DNA from: Branchiostoma belcheri
Taxonomy: Eukaryota > Chordata > Leptocardii > Amphioxiformes > Branchiostomatidae
Direction: 5' to 3'
Assembly: GCF_001625305.1 (NCBI RefSeq)
Contig: NW_017802625.1
Span: forward strand, 773,324-837,323
Length of the DNA stretch: 64,000 nt
In this document: positions 54,501 through 64,000 of the stretch, in pieces
Layout: each line of letters starts with the position of its first letter
How positions within the stretch are numbered: position 1 is the stretch's first letter
Position numbers and translations under genes: made by a program
The notes under the pieces: model-generated
The model's input: the letters and a program-made list of their open reading frames with translations, nothing else
What the model was told of the DNA's origin: nothing
Database searches by the model: none

Positions 54501-57500
54501 TAAAGATAACAATATCTGAAGGATTTCAATCCAGGATTTTTAGTAATCCTACACGCAGCCAATCCTGCCAATGTCGTGTTGAGGTTTGTGTTTAGCCAAG
54601 CAGACCAACCTTGTCCGAGTCAGTGTAATGACTTGGAAAAGGCCAGGATAGGATGTCAGGCGGCAAAGCCTTGGCGAGGATACCCACCTAAGCTGGCACC
54701 GCCATCCGAAAACAAACAGAAAGCCTGACTGCTTAGCAGACAAACGTGGCCATGAAAGAGAGATCACAGGCCGCCATGCATTCCACACAAGTGGACCTGA
54801 AAGGGCGTTCTTTATTGTGGCTAACCACCCCAAACAACCACCACGTCCTGGTGGGTCCGGTGTCCGCATCAAACAGGGGCAGAAAGCACCTGTCTGCAAA
54901 ACCCCGCTTCTGGCAACAAATTATCCTGACCGTGTTTTGCATCAACAGCATGCCGGGCTGAAAGGTTTTGCGCAGGACTCGAACATTGCCAACCGTCAAT
55001 TGTTGTCGAAAAACCCCGGCTCAATGGAAAAGCCTCTCAGGGAGTACTAAATGCTTGAGCACCTGTACTCTATATATTTCCCCCCAGGTGGGACTCGGTA
55101 ATCTTTTTGGATTGTCATTTCACAGGTAAGCGGATCTCGGTCGGTGGCATGGTTGGCTGGGTCCTCGCGGCCCTGAACTTGAACAGGGGAGCGAGGATCC
55201 ACACCTGTTCAGGTGAGTGTTGTGGAAACAGCACACCTGAGGGACCAGACACAATGTGCAGACATCTGCCATGTCACCCCCCATCACCGGCCACTGGAGG
55301 GTGCAGATGTCTGTTGAATGTACAAACACATAAACACATCAGCCGACACATGGCATGTCAACACGCTGAAAGGAAATTGAACTTGACCGAACACAAAACA
55401 CTAGTAACAGATGTTGTAATTCAATGGACTTGATTTTTCAGTCTCAAAGTGTTTTTCTCTGACTTTCAAAAACAGCATCTTCTTTTCAAGAGTGTTCCTC
55501 ATTGAAGAATGATAATTTGGCCATATTAGGTAACAGACCAAAATTGGCTAAAATATACCAGATAAGATGCACGAAGTACATGTATCTTATTGTGATACCA
55601 TATTGGACAATTGCAACATAGTAAAGACTGCGCATTAAAAAAAAATTTTATACATTTTGTACATGCACCTGACTATGCATGTATGTAAAATTAGTCAAAT
55701 AAGCCCTGAAAATAAGTTGTAATGATGTTTAAAACTTAGATAAAACCAAATCATTAAAGCAGTGACATCATTGGTTTCCCATGATACAGAACCACATGCA
55801 AATATACTGTAGCAAGTGTTCACTTTTTTATTGACATTATTCAATGGCTGCAGTGTTACACATAATGGCTCCAGACCCTGAGGCAAGGATATAACCTTAC
55901 AACCTCCATATCTGCGTAGATGATCATCCCTAGCTGCGTGGCCACGTCTCCGAGCCCCCGAGTGCCCTAATACCGAGGATTACCGCCAAACCTTTAAGAC
56001 TTTGAAAATGATAAATGGAGGTCCATCAACTTCGCCTTGTGTCATGGACGCATATAATGGTCTTTTGTACCAGCATTTAACACCTATGATTACACCACTT
56101 AGTCTGAATTATGGGCCCCACAGTAGTGCTATGTAATGGCCATTATTATCTCGACTATGACACTAAACATGCTTTGATGAACAATTTTCTACTACGTGTG
56201 TGCCTGCTCGCAATGGACCGAGCGTCCCTCGCTGTAGGATGATAAATTTCGTACACCTGCCCCATCTTGTCTACGGGTGTAGGAAAGTACAGATCAAATG
56301 ATGCCTTATAACGAGTGTTACTTCGGCAGGTGGATTTCGGTTCCACTCTGCCTCCGCTGTTTTTTTTTTCTATTTCTATTCATGGTGGCGCTGGTGATTT
56401 TTCAAGCGTACCCAGATGTCAGACGAGTGCCTGCCTATCTGACCATTGCACAAAGTGAAGCCGCATCAACCGTGAGGCGAGGTCAGTCTTGGGGGGCAGC
56501 GAGAACCAGAATATGAATGTTCAATCCCCACCGGGCGGCACCAGCTGCAGAGATTACCTTTTTAATGCATAAGTGAGACAGAGAAAAGCAGATAGCGGGG
56601 ATTATCGCACGACGGAGCGGCGCATTACCCAAACACGGCACGACGGAAGGAAAGCGCTTTTTCCCGCTATCGCTTCATCTGGATGCACTCCGCTGGGTCT
56701 GTTTCCAATGGCTGGGCTGATTAAAACTGATAACAGTAACAAGATTTGGGAATGGTTCCCCATTATTTGGTGCCACTGTAATATTCCGTGCCAAGATAAG
56801 CCCAGGTTTGATATTTAATTCACATCCTATTTGGCGCGGGGTGATGGGCATTCCCACTTGCCCTCTCCTTATCTCCATGCAGGCAGAATCAAACCACTAA
56901 GCTGACACTCGACTCCCCAGAGTACTTTGCCTGCATTTCACATTCATAGCAAGGGATGTAAAAGCCTTATTTTCGTCAGCAAATCTTCCTAGACGAGACT
57001 CAATTACTTCCTCTTAGTCTGCATTCAAGGACAAAATGTGCCGCCGAAATTTGGGCTTGGAGGAGTGAAGAGGATTACACAGACTGGGCCCCACAGAACA
57101 ACCTTCTGTTACCTTCGGAAGTACAATATACACATTATTTCACGCCCAGCTGGCCGCCAAATGCAAGCGGAGAGGAAGCGCCAGAGGGGTGCGTTATTAC
57201 GTGATTAAACCTGTATAATTTTGCAGCTTTTTCCATGTATTTCACACCCTGATGCATTTGACATACAATCATGGGACTCCGTCCCCCAAGGGTCTGGCCA
57301 ATCGCCCAGGGATAATGAACGGTATATACAATACATGCGAGCCCATGCGTGCAGAAAGCTTTTTGCGGCAGCGACTGTTGCGCTTGACTGGAATCTCATA
57401 CAAGGTTTCCACAATCGATGTGACAGTCCAGGCACCCAGAAAGGTCCCCGGGGACCCGCGCCACTGGTGACAGAGCCATCCGGGATGGGGGCGTGATCCA

Positions 57501-58700
57501 TCACTGTAACGGGCGCGCCGGGCCCGACTTGTCTCCTTCCGAAGACGCGGCTCTCCGACCAGGGAAATCTTACCCGAACTTGGGACTCTGGGGAGACAAA
57601 TTGGCCACAAGCCCGAACAGGACAAAGACAAAAGAGCCGGGAGATCAGGTGACATCTCGGCCCCTGGGACCACACGTAACAATTAGTGGTGCAGTTCTTT
57701 ACAGGCCACTAAATGCCCTATCTGCCTCCCTACAATATATAATTCCGCTGGTGGATTGGAAACATCTCCCACCTATCAGTCACGGCAGGAACGTTAACTG
57801 TTACACTGATGACCAGACATGACCAGAATGCCAATAACCCATCCGTCAATGGAAGCTGTACAGAGTGCGCCACTGTGTGGGGAGTGGTTACAGGGTTTAA
57901 TTAATAGGCAGAGGAAGAGGGACAGGGAGATTGCAATGTACAGTTTTCCAGAACAATTCCCAGCACAGCCTTTGAGCGTGGCAAGGCAATAAAGCAACAC
58001 AACTCAAGCTACCGACAGGGGACCGGAAAATAAGTCCGGAATTACATCAGAACAGTGCACCTTGACTGTTTCGTATCCATTCGTTTTAATATAACTGACA
58101 TTAAAAAAAATGCCCTGCCTTCTGTCAAGCCATCATCACGATTGATGACATAATCCAATCAAAAATGTCACTGATTATGAAAATGACCTCATTGATATGC
58201 CGAGATGGCCTCTTCTGACACAAAAAAGAAGTCCGTACAGGTTTTCCTACGCTTGCACGTACACCAATTTTTGTGCACGTACAACACGGACATAAATTCA
58301 ATGGGACTCAGAAGAGGCTGTCAACCTCATTCAACTGCTTTGATTGACTTCAGCCAAAGACATTTTATAATGTCCTTGCTTCAGTATAACAAATCTGTAG
58401 TCTTGAAGCCATGGTTGTCAGAGTTTTTTGTGGAGGCGGACGATAATTGCTGCACGCACTGATGTCATCAGGATAATCAAGTCAGTGTGGCTTAATATCA
58501 AAGTCATTTACCCTTTAAATACCAGTAAGCAAGTCTTGAGAGTTGCAGCGATAATGGCCGACAGACACCCGTGACATTTATCTGTGCAATGATGGTGCAG
58601 CTGGTACCTTTTTTTGGCGACATCACTGGGGCAGAGCCTTTTGGTATATTATGCATCCAGTTTGGGAAAATTCTAGGAAATTGCTCTGATCAGAGTATGC
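51567..58700. other. Gene-free stretch (7.1 kb)
   Basis: No exon or RNA gene that I can support. Overlapping 137- and 156-codon minus-strand open frames at 57205-57682 sit in a locally GC-rich patch and look like chance; neither resembles a known protein. Possible regulatory DNA. Confidence 0.6.
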
Positions 58701-58729
58701 GCATGCCAGGTAGTCACTTTTGGTCTTTT

Positions 58730-58900
58730 TTTTCATAACTCAAAAAGTTAAGAATGGATTGTCATTATGTAAATGAATACCAAATTTGCATAATTAGTGA
58801 GAAAATTATATTTTGACAAATATCTTTTAACAATACACACAATAATTAGCTGTATTGGGGAGCTTTCAAGGCCCACTCTGTCACTTCGTCAACCCGGTAA
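58730..58900. repeat. Dispersed TTTGCATAATT repeat, second block
   Basis: ATAACTCAAAAAGTTAAGAA, then TTTGCATAATTAGTGAGAAAATTAT, resembling the block at 1-560 (which also starts with an AACTCAAGAACC-type phrase). Class unknown. Confidence 0.4.
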
Positions 58901-59099
58901 GATCTCGTCTTGGAGTTATGTTGTCATGTGACTTGATGTTGATTACCACGTGACAAGAGACAGTCGTATACAGGCTTTAGATACTGACGCCCCCTGTCCC
59001 TGATCAAGGTACTGCATTGTCTGCAGATGTGGATCGCCTCCCTAACACCCCTTGCAAACCAATCGGAATTTGTTTTTTTTATTTTTCAACTTCAAATGT

Positions 59100-59201
59100 T
59101 GCAGCGGTTTCACCACCAAACACCACAAACTATGTATGTATCATTTTGCCATACGTTGTACCCGCTACATCTGTTGCGCAATAAAGTTCTTCTTCTTCTT
59201 G
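59100..59201 (+). mobile_element. Probable 3' end of a LINE-type retroelement
   Basis: Ends GCGCAATAAAGTTC followed by a (TTC)n tail at 59187-59200. An AATAAAG with a short simple-repeat tail is typical of CR1/L2-type LINE 3' ends. No reverse-transcriptase sequence upstream, so the copy would be severely 5'-truncated. A processed transcript end is an alternative. Confidence 0.4.
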
Positions 59202-59974
59202 TCTCAAAATCATTACACACAGCGGTGGGCAAACATATTACCATGTTTGCCCTTGAGTGGGTGTTTGCATCCGTAAACTGTTTTTCCTGTTACCATAACT
59301 CAACAATAATACAGGATGGGGAGTTGATATTTACACCTATCTACAAGTGAAATATCATCATAGTTTTGTATATATACAGGAGACATGTACTCATAATATC
59401 AATGTCATCATTTGATGAATTATGATATTGTCATAATAGTGGGACAAACTCAGGTGCCTTTTATGTGGATTTTGTAAAGATGTGTCGCAACTTTGACAGT
59501 GCTGCTGCAAAATCTAAAAGCAACAATTTTGGGGTAGATATTTGTGTTCAGTTTCCATCAAACAAAAACTTCAAGCAGAGCGACATCCAAAATTCAATCT
59601 GTCAAGATACAATTTCTTCTCAGTTGGGTGATTTGATTATTGAAGCTTTTATTATGAAAGTTTCCACATTTGACTGTTAGAAAGTACGTTCATGTATATC
59701 CCCTAGGGAAATGACCGTGCATTTCAGCTTCACTTATCTCTGAAGGTGACATTCTTGGTAAAAGCCTGCTTTTCCAACAATCGGACCTGCCACTCGCAGT
59801 GTCCAGCTGAAGAGATACCCGTACGTTCCAATGTAGATACACACAGATAGAGCCCACATCCTCGGGCATTGCCCTGTACTGTTTCTACACGAACTTTTAT
59901 CTGCTATCAAAGCCGCACAACCTGCCAATATACCCCCAACAGATCAATGAACACACACCACATAGATCCTTTTA

Positions 59975-61300
59975 TGAGATGGATGGTTTATTTTGTATGC
60001 AGAATAATACATGATCCAAAAAGCTGCCAATAACACAAAACAAAAAGGGCAGCCGTGTCGTATCAATCAATAGTAAAAGCTTGATTCTGAGACGTCCTTG
60101 AGAGTTGAGTTGTCTAAGGTTAACCTAGCAAGCCTGCCTGGTCTCGTGCCAATTGTCCGGTGGTTAATAGATAGCTCTCCTTTTTCAAAACTCAAGTGCA
60201 AGTCTGACATTATATTCGTAAGTACAATGGGCTCGGTGCCAAGTGGCTGTATGGGTCTTATAATAACAAATCAGACAATATGAAAGAATTTCTCTCTGAG
60301 ATGTCGTATTTCTAATTTTTTCTCATTTTATCCAACGATGGTAGTTTTTCTAGTATTAGCTATTAAGTGAGTAATAACACAATGAAGTCAAGACGAAGTA
60401 CAAATGTAGACCTGAGGAATGGACAATGGCAGTCATTTGTGCAGCAGAACAAGGCAGGAGTCTGCTCACTTACTCAGACCCTGCGTGTTCTACAACTTAC
60501 AGGCAGGCTGTGGTAGGCAGTTTGCTCTGGGATCAGGCATTCGTGCTGTATTCTTGCCTATCCAAACAATAACTGAAAGTTGCTGCATTTGGACCTCAGC
60601 CCTTCGATGCACCAGTGCTATCCACTACAGAGAGATTGGGCAAATAACTTGAAAACATGCCCAGAAAATTCTTGCTTTTTGCATAATTCCCTTACAAGGA
60701 GTACAATGCCTATTACAATGACTAAAGTCAGAATAAAAATAAAAAGGGCTGCAGGTTATATATCATTAGAGACTTTCGTAAGAATGCAAAACATTAGATG
60801 ATAAAGAATTACATAAGCTTTAAGGACTACAATTGCTTTAAAAATGATACACAAAGGTTTCTCTACAGTATGCCTCTTTGTTGATACACCTTTCCTGTAG
60901 GATTTTGTATAGAATTCAGGCACTATCTCCTGCGTTCAGTGGCAAAAATATGTAATGGTGCTCATCGGCATTGGCTTATGTCGTCATTTACTTGCGACCA
61001 GATGACGTTACATCTGTACTGATGGCACCTGTTGCTTTGGTTCCTTTGCACTTAGCTCTCACACCCTTGTCACGACGGCTTTAGCACAAAAGTTGGTGGT
61101 CCGTGCGCAGTTTTTTGTTCATCATGGTTTTGTGTTAAGCCAGCTTTTTCCATGATCACCTGGCAGTATAAGTGACTGCCCGGATGGAACTTCTGATGGC
61201 TACGCTTTTGTAGCCACGTTTTTAGGCTGTTTTGTACATGACTTTTGATCTTGGTCATGTGCAATGTATAGTCCGAGGGCACCATCTCTCTGTGGCTGTT
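59975..61300 (-). other. Probable 3' UTR of the unrecognised gene
   Basis: The first AATAAA on the minus strand after the stop codon is at 59992-59987. It is followed by a GT-rich stretch (GGTGTGTGTT, about 59960-59950) that suits a downstream cleavage element, giving a UTR of about 1.3 kb. An earlier end using a variant signal is possible. Confidence 0.5.
59987..59992 (-). terminator. Candidate poly(A) signal AATAAA
   Basis: Canonical hexamer with a GT-rich element about 30 nt downstream on the minus strand, after the unrecognised gene. Confidence 0.5.
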
Positions 61301-62509
61301 TCAGCTAGGGTTTTTCCATGAAGAGAAAAACTGAAGCACGTTCCCAACTTCTATGCCGGCTTCCTTGGCCGATGTTATGGCGGACTGCAGGCGTTCTGAC
61401 AGCGTGGTGTCCGCCGGGTCAAAACTAGTAAGGATAGTCACCATACCGGAGGGGTCGCACTCCGTACTCAGGCCGGCAAAGTAGCGGCAGCAGTCCACCA
61501 TCTTGTAGTAGTGCCTGTGTGAAAGTTAACAAGAGAAACTTCTTCAAGTACATGTACCTCAAAACTGGGGGCCTGCATGGGAGTTACGCTACAGTAGCGA
61601 TTACGCTTTAAGATAAATTCCAAGTGGCTACAACACATTATGGAGAATTAAAATGTGAATTACGCTCTACACAAAAGTGCACCAATTAAGCTCCATGTTG
61701 AATTAGAGCGGTCTGTCTACGCTCTACGTAGAACAGGCTGATTATGCTCTACAGAAAAGGGCAAGCAGGCCCCCAAAACTTTCTCCTAGAAGAAGCGAAC
61801 ATTGTAAGGAATAAAACAATGACTTCATGTGGGGCAGCGGAACAAAGATACACTACGTCGTAGCTATAGGATAAGCAAAATAATGTAAAAAGCCAAGCTA
61901 ACCAAGCATTCATGTCCTGTCGGCGTAACTTCCTGTTTTCACTGGCTCCTCCCTTCACCTGTTCAATGTCCTTCTGGGCGCGAAGGTACCTGAAATATAA
62001 GGAATACGTTGGTGCAACAGTTCAAATGGCAGGTCAAAAAATTTTCATCAAAAGTTGAAGGCATCCAATGCAGTTTCAGGGCACCAAAACTGAATTTACA
62101 AAGTCATCATAACGTTGGCTGGTTCTACATGTAGCTCACAGCTTGTTTTCAAGCTATTTCAAATGCTTTAAACGTACTAAATGATAACAAAAAAGAACAA
62201 AAAAATGGCAGTAAATGTCATCAGACAGATTTCCTCCTTCATAATATTTTTCATTTTGCCAACCTGAAATTGGATTGGATGCCTTTTAGAGCACTTTTAA
62301 ATACTTCTGATAAGAGTCCTGTGTGCAGTTTCATCCACAATGCTCTATAGTGCTAATGGGAAACTTAAGGTAACAAAGCACATACATAATTTATGTACAT
62401 GACATTGTACTACTGTACCTGTTTCCCTTCTTGAATTCCATCCCCAGTATCCTGATGGCATCCCGTGCTGGCTGGCTTTCCTTCTTGAGCACATCCAACT
62501 GGTCAATCA
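61301..62509 (-). CDS. Unrecognised gene, last three coding exons
   Basis: Coding exons in transcript order (complement): 62419-62509, 61903-61989, 61301-61514, stop TGA at 61303-61301. All have GT-AG borders and matching phases (entry phase 1, then 2 and 2). Product: (x)IDQLDVLKKESQPARDAIRI LGMEFKKGN, RYLRAQKDIEQVKGGASENR KLRRQDMNAW, HYYKMVDCCRYFAGLSTECD PSGMVTILTSFDPADTTLSE RLQSAITSAKEAGIEVGNVL QFFSSWKNPS, 130 residues including the split codons. It looks soluble and probably helical, mixed-charge in the first part, with no transmembrane segment or known motif. I do not recognise the family. The N-terminal part is to the right; no convincing upstream exon was found at 62510-64000. An intron-borne MITE lies at 61567-61774. 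It is transcribed in the same direction as Groucho, 31 kb or more upstream. Confidence 0.75.
61567..61774. mobile_element. Short inverted-repeat element in an intron (208 bp)
   Basis: Terminal repeats GGGGGCCTGC (61567-61576) and GCAGGCCCCC (61765-61774), flanked by a perfect 6-bp direct repeat AAAACT (61561-61566 and 61775-61780). The interior holds about five copies of TTACGCTCTAC-like motifs. No coding sequence; superfamily not assignable from this. Confidence 0.75.
61990..62418. other. Intron of the unrecognised gene (429 bp)
   Basis: AT-rich, nothing else supportable. Confidence 0.7.
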
Positions 62510-64000
62510 CTAGAACATTAACAAAGATGACATTATCAACATTTTATCAGAGAGAGAAACAAGCTTTATCCACTTGATTCTTTCCTCACTGCAAATTTTT
62601 ATTAGACAGCTGACAGCAACACTAGATGTGGACAATTTGGCTAGCACTGGACCACCAGTTCAATTTACTTCCTTGATCTTTAAGATGCAACCTTATGAAA
62701 GTAGCGATGTAGTTCATTAAGGGCTAAGAAATGGTTTTGAAAGAGGGTGGAAAAAATGGCAGTAAAGAACGTCATACTGATTGTGTAGAAAATAACACGT
62801 AGAAAATAAGTCTTTTCTGTATTCATTAACCAACCTGATGAAACTATTCATGGATGATAGAAATATCTGTAATAATCTAATAATTTTGATGTTTTTTTTA
62901 GTATGGATAAGGTGGGGTTGAAACAAACTTTGTCAATTTGTAAAACAAAGTTGATATAAATTACATACACCATCTAATGGTCATTGATTACATTAATTGA
63001 TTAAAAGACCACAGACCGCAGGTCCCCTTTGTAGTGTAGCCAATGAAGGCTTGTGCTGAAAGGCAAAATAAAAGGTTAGGCAAACATACGCCGCGAGCCA
63101 CTTCAGCGTACAATGGTGGGCCGGCGCCGTGTTCGCTCCTGTTTACACAACAGTTCAGCCACGGTGGGCAAAGGCGGGCAGCGGCATTACAGGACTAAGA
63201 AGGCATGCACCACAAACAGGGCTGCTTATCGCCATAGCTCAGGTGGGCTGTTTGTTTAGTGTCCCACTGACTGAGGGTGCTTAGAGCTAAGCAAGCCCCT
63301 CCGCGTCCTACCTTTCACTACCACAACCTCCGGCCACCGACATCAAAGCTTAACCATAACAATCGCCTCAATGACAAAAGGGTTTCAACTCCAAACACTG
63401 CCATGTTTATACCACCACCTCTGACCTCGTGTTTGTTTTGGAGTATCATGGGTATCCAGGACCTCTCACCCCGGCCACAACATTCAACTTTCCTCTCATT
63501 ACATGGGACAATACTTAGTGGGGAGCAACACTCAACATCAAAGTAATCCCCCAACCAAGGGTGGCTGCTGCTTGCGAGTCTCTGCTGCCAAAATTTCAGA
63601 AACATAATTCTCTCATTAGAGGTACGGGCATGCATCTTCTCAGTTTCAACTGGCCATGAAGGTTAAAGCTCCAAGGCGGAAATAGAAAATGCCTGGAAAG
63701 GTCAGCAAAGATTCAGATCTATGCCCCAGAGGCAAGCATGGGTAGGTGGTTAGCTTCGGGGACAGCTGGACACTGTTTAGGGTATTACTGTTGAGACTGA
63801 TTGCGCTGGATCAAAATGTCAGGATAATTCCTATGATAAGCATGCTGAGATAGTTACAGATAAAAAAGGGAAGGCGATTCTATCCAGGCAAAGGACAAAC
63901 CCGCACATCGACCAGACAGGATGCCGGCAAAGATGCTATCTGTAAAGGATTTTTTTTTTTTCGCAAGCGAGGTATTTACTCGGAGTTGCTTCATTTAACA
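62510..64000. other. Right edge, intronic or upstream sequence of the unrecognised gene
   Basis: An upstream exon must exist, because the exon at 62419-62509 enters in phase 1, but no segment here gives a convincing exon. Open frames at 63277-63546 and 63318-63635 overlap on opposite strands and resemble nothing. Confidence 0.5.

Noticed and set aside
57205..57682. Overlapping 156- and 137-codon minus-strand open frames
   Set aside because: Two frames open over the same GC-rich patch, and plus-strand frames are open too; Arg/Pro/Ser-rich chance products without known motifs.

Overview
The window is animal (bilaterian) genomic DNA. Coding sequence occurs only as short exons with GT-AG introns, separated by long AT-rich non-coding DNA and many small inverted-repeat elements. 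The one gene I recognise with confidence is a Groucho/TLE co-repressor on the minus strand. Its protein is of the invertebrate-deuterostome type, and together with the MITE-rich, apparently polymorphic background it suggests a cephalochordate (amphioxus-like) genome. That species assignment is inference.

Layout from left to right. Positions 1-28422 carry Groucho/TLE, read right to left. The start codon is at 28422-28420, and 16 conserved coding exons plus one probable microexon can be placed. They encode, in order, the Q tetramerisation domain, the GP, CcN and SP linkers, and the first part of the WD40 propeller. The last exons, roughly 120 residues by comparison with human TLE1, lie beyond the left edge. 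The exon at 3927-4241 lacks two single bases relative to the conserved protein, so the gene as written is frameshifted; a consensus error is the likeliest cause. The 8-kb intron after the microexon contains a 2.35-kb near-identical tandem duplication joined at a single N (15028), which looks like two alleles laid end to end. Positions 28425-29120 are the probable promoter region, with a cluster of CCAAT boxes.

From about 29 to 60 kb I see no exon I can support. This is a gene desert upstream of a developmental regulator, with a minisatellite at 45 kb, three related Harbinger-like MITEs (43.3, 45.9 and 51.2 kb), a TA-flanked palindromic element (49.7 kb), hairpins, and a probable LINE 3' end (59.2 kb). 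From about 59975 to 62509, also on the minus strand, lie the last three coding exons and probable 3' UTR of a second gene that I cannot name. Its 5' part is beyond the right edge or in exons I could not define.

No tRNA, rRNA or CRISPR was seen. No complete transposase or reverse transcriptase gene was found; the mobile elements are all short, non-coding remnants.
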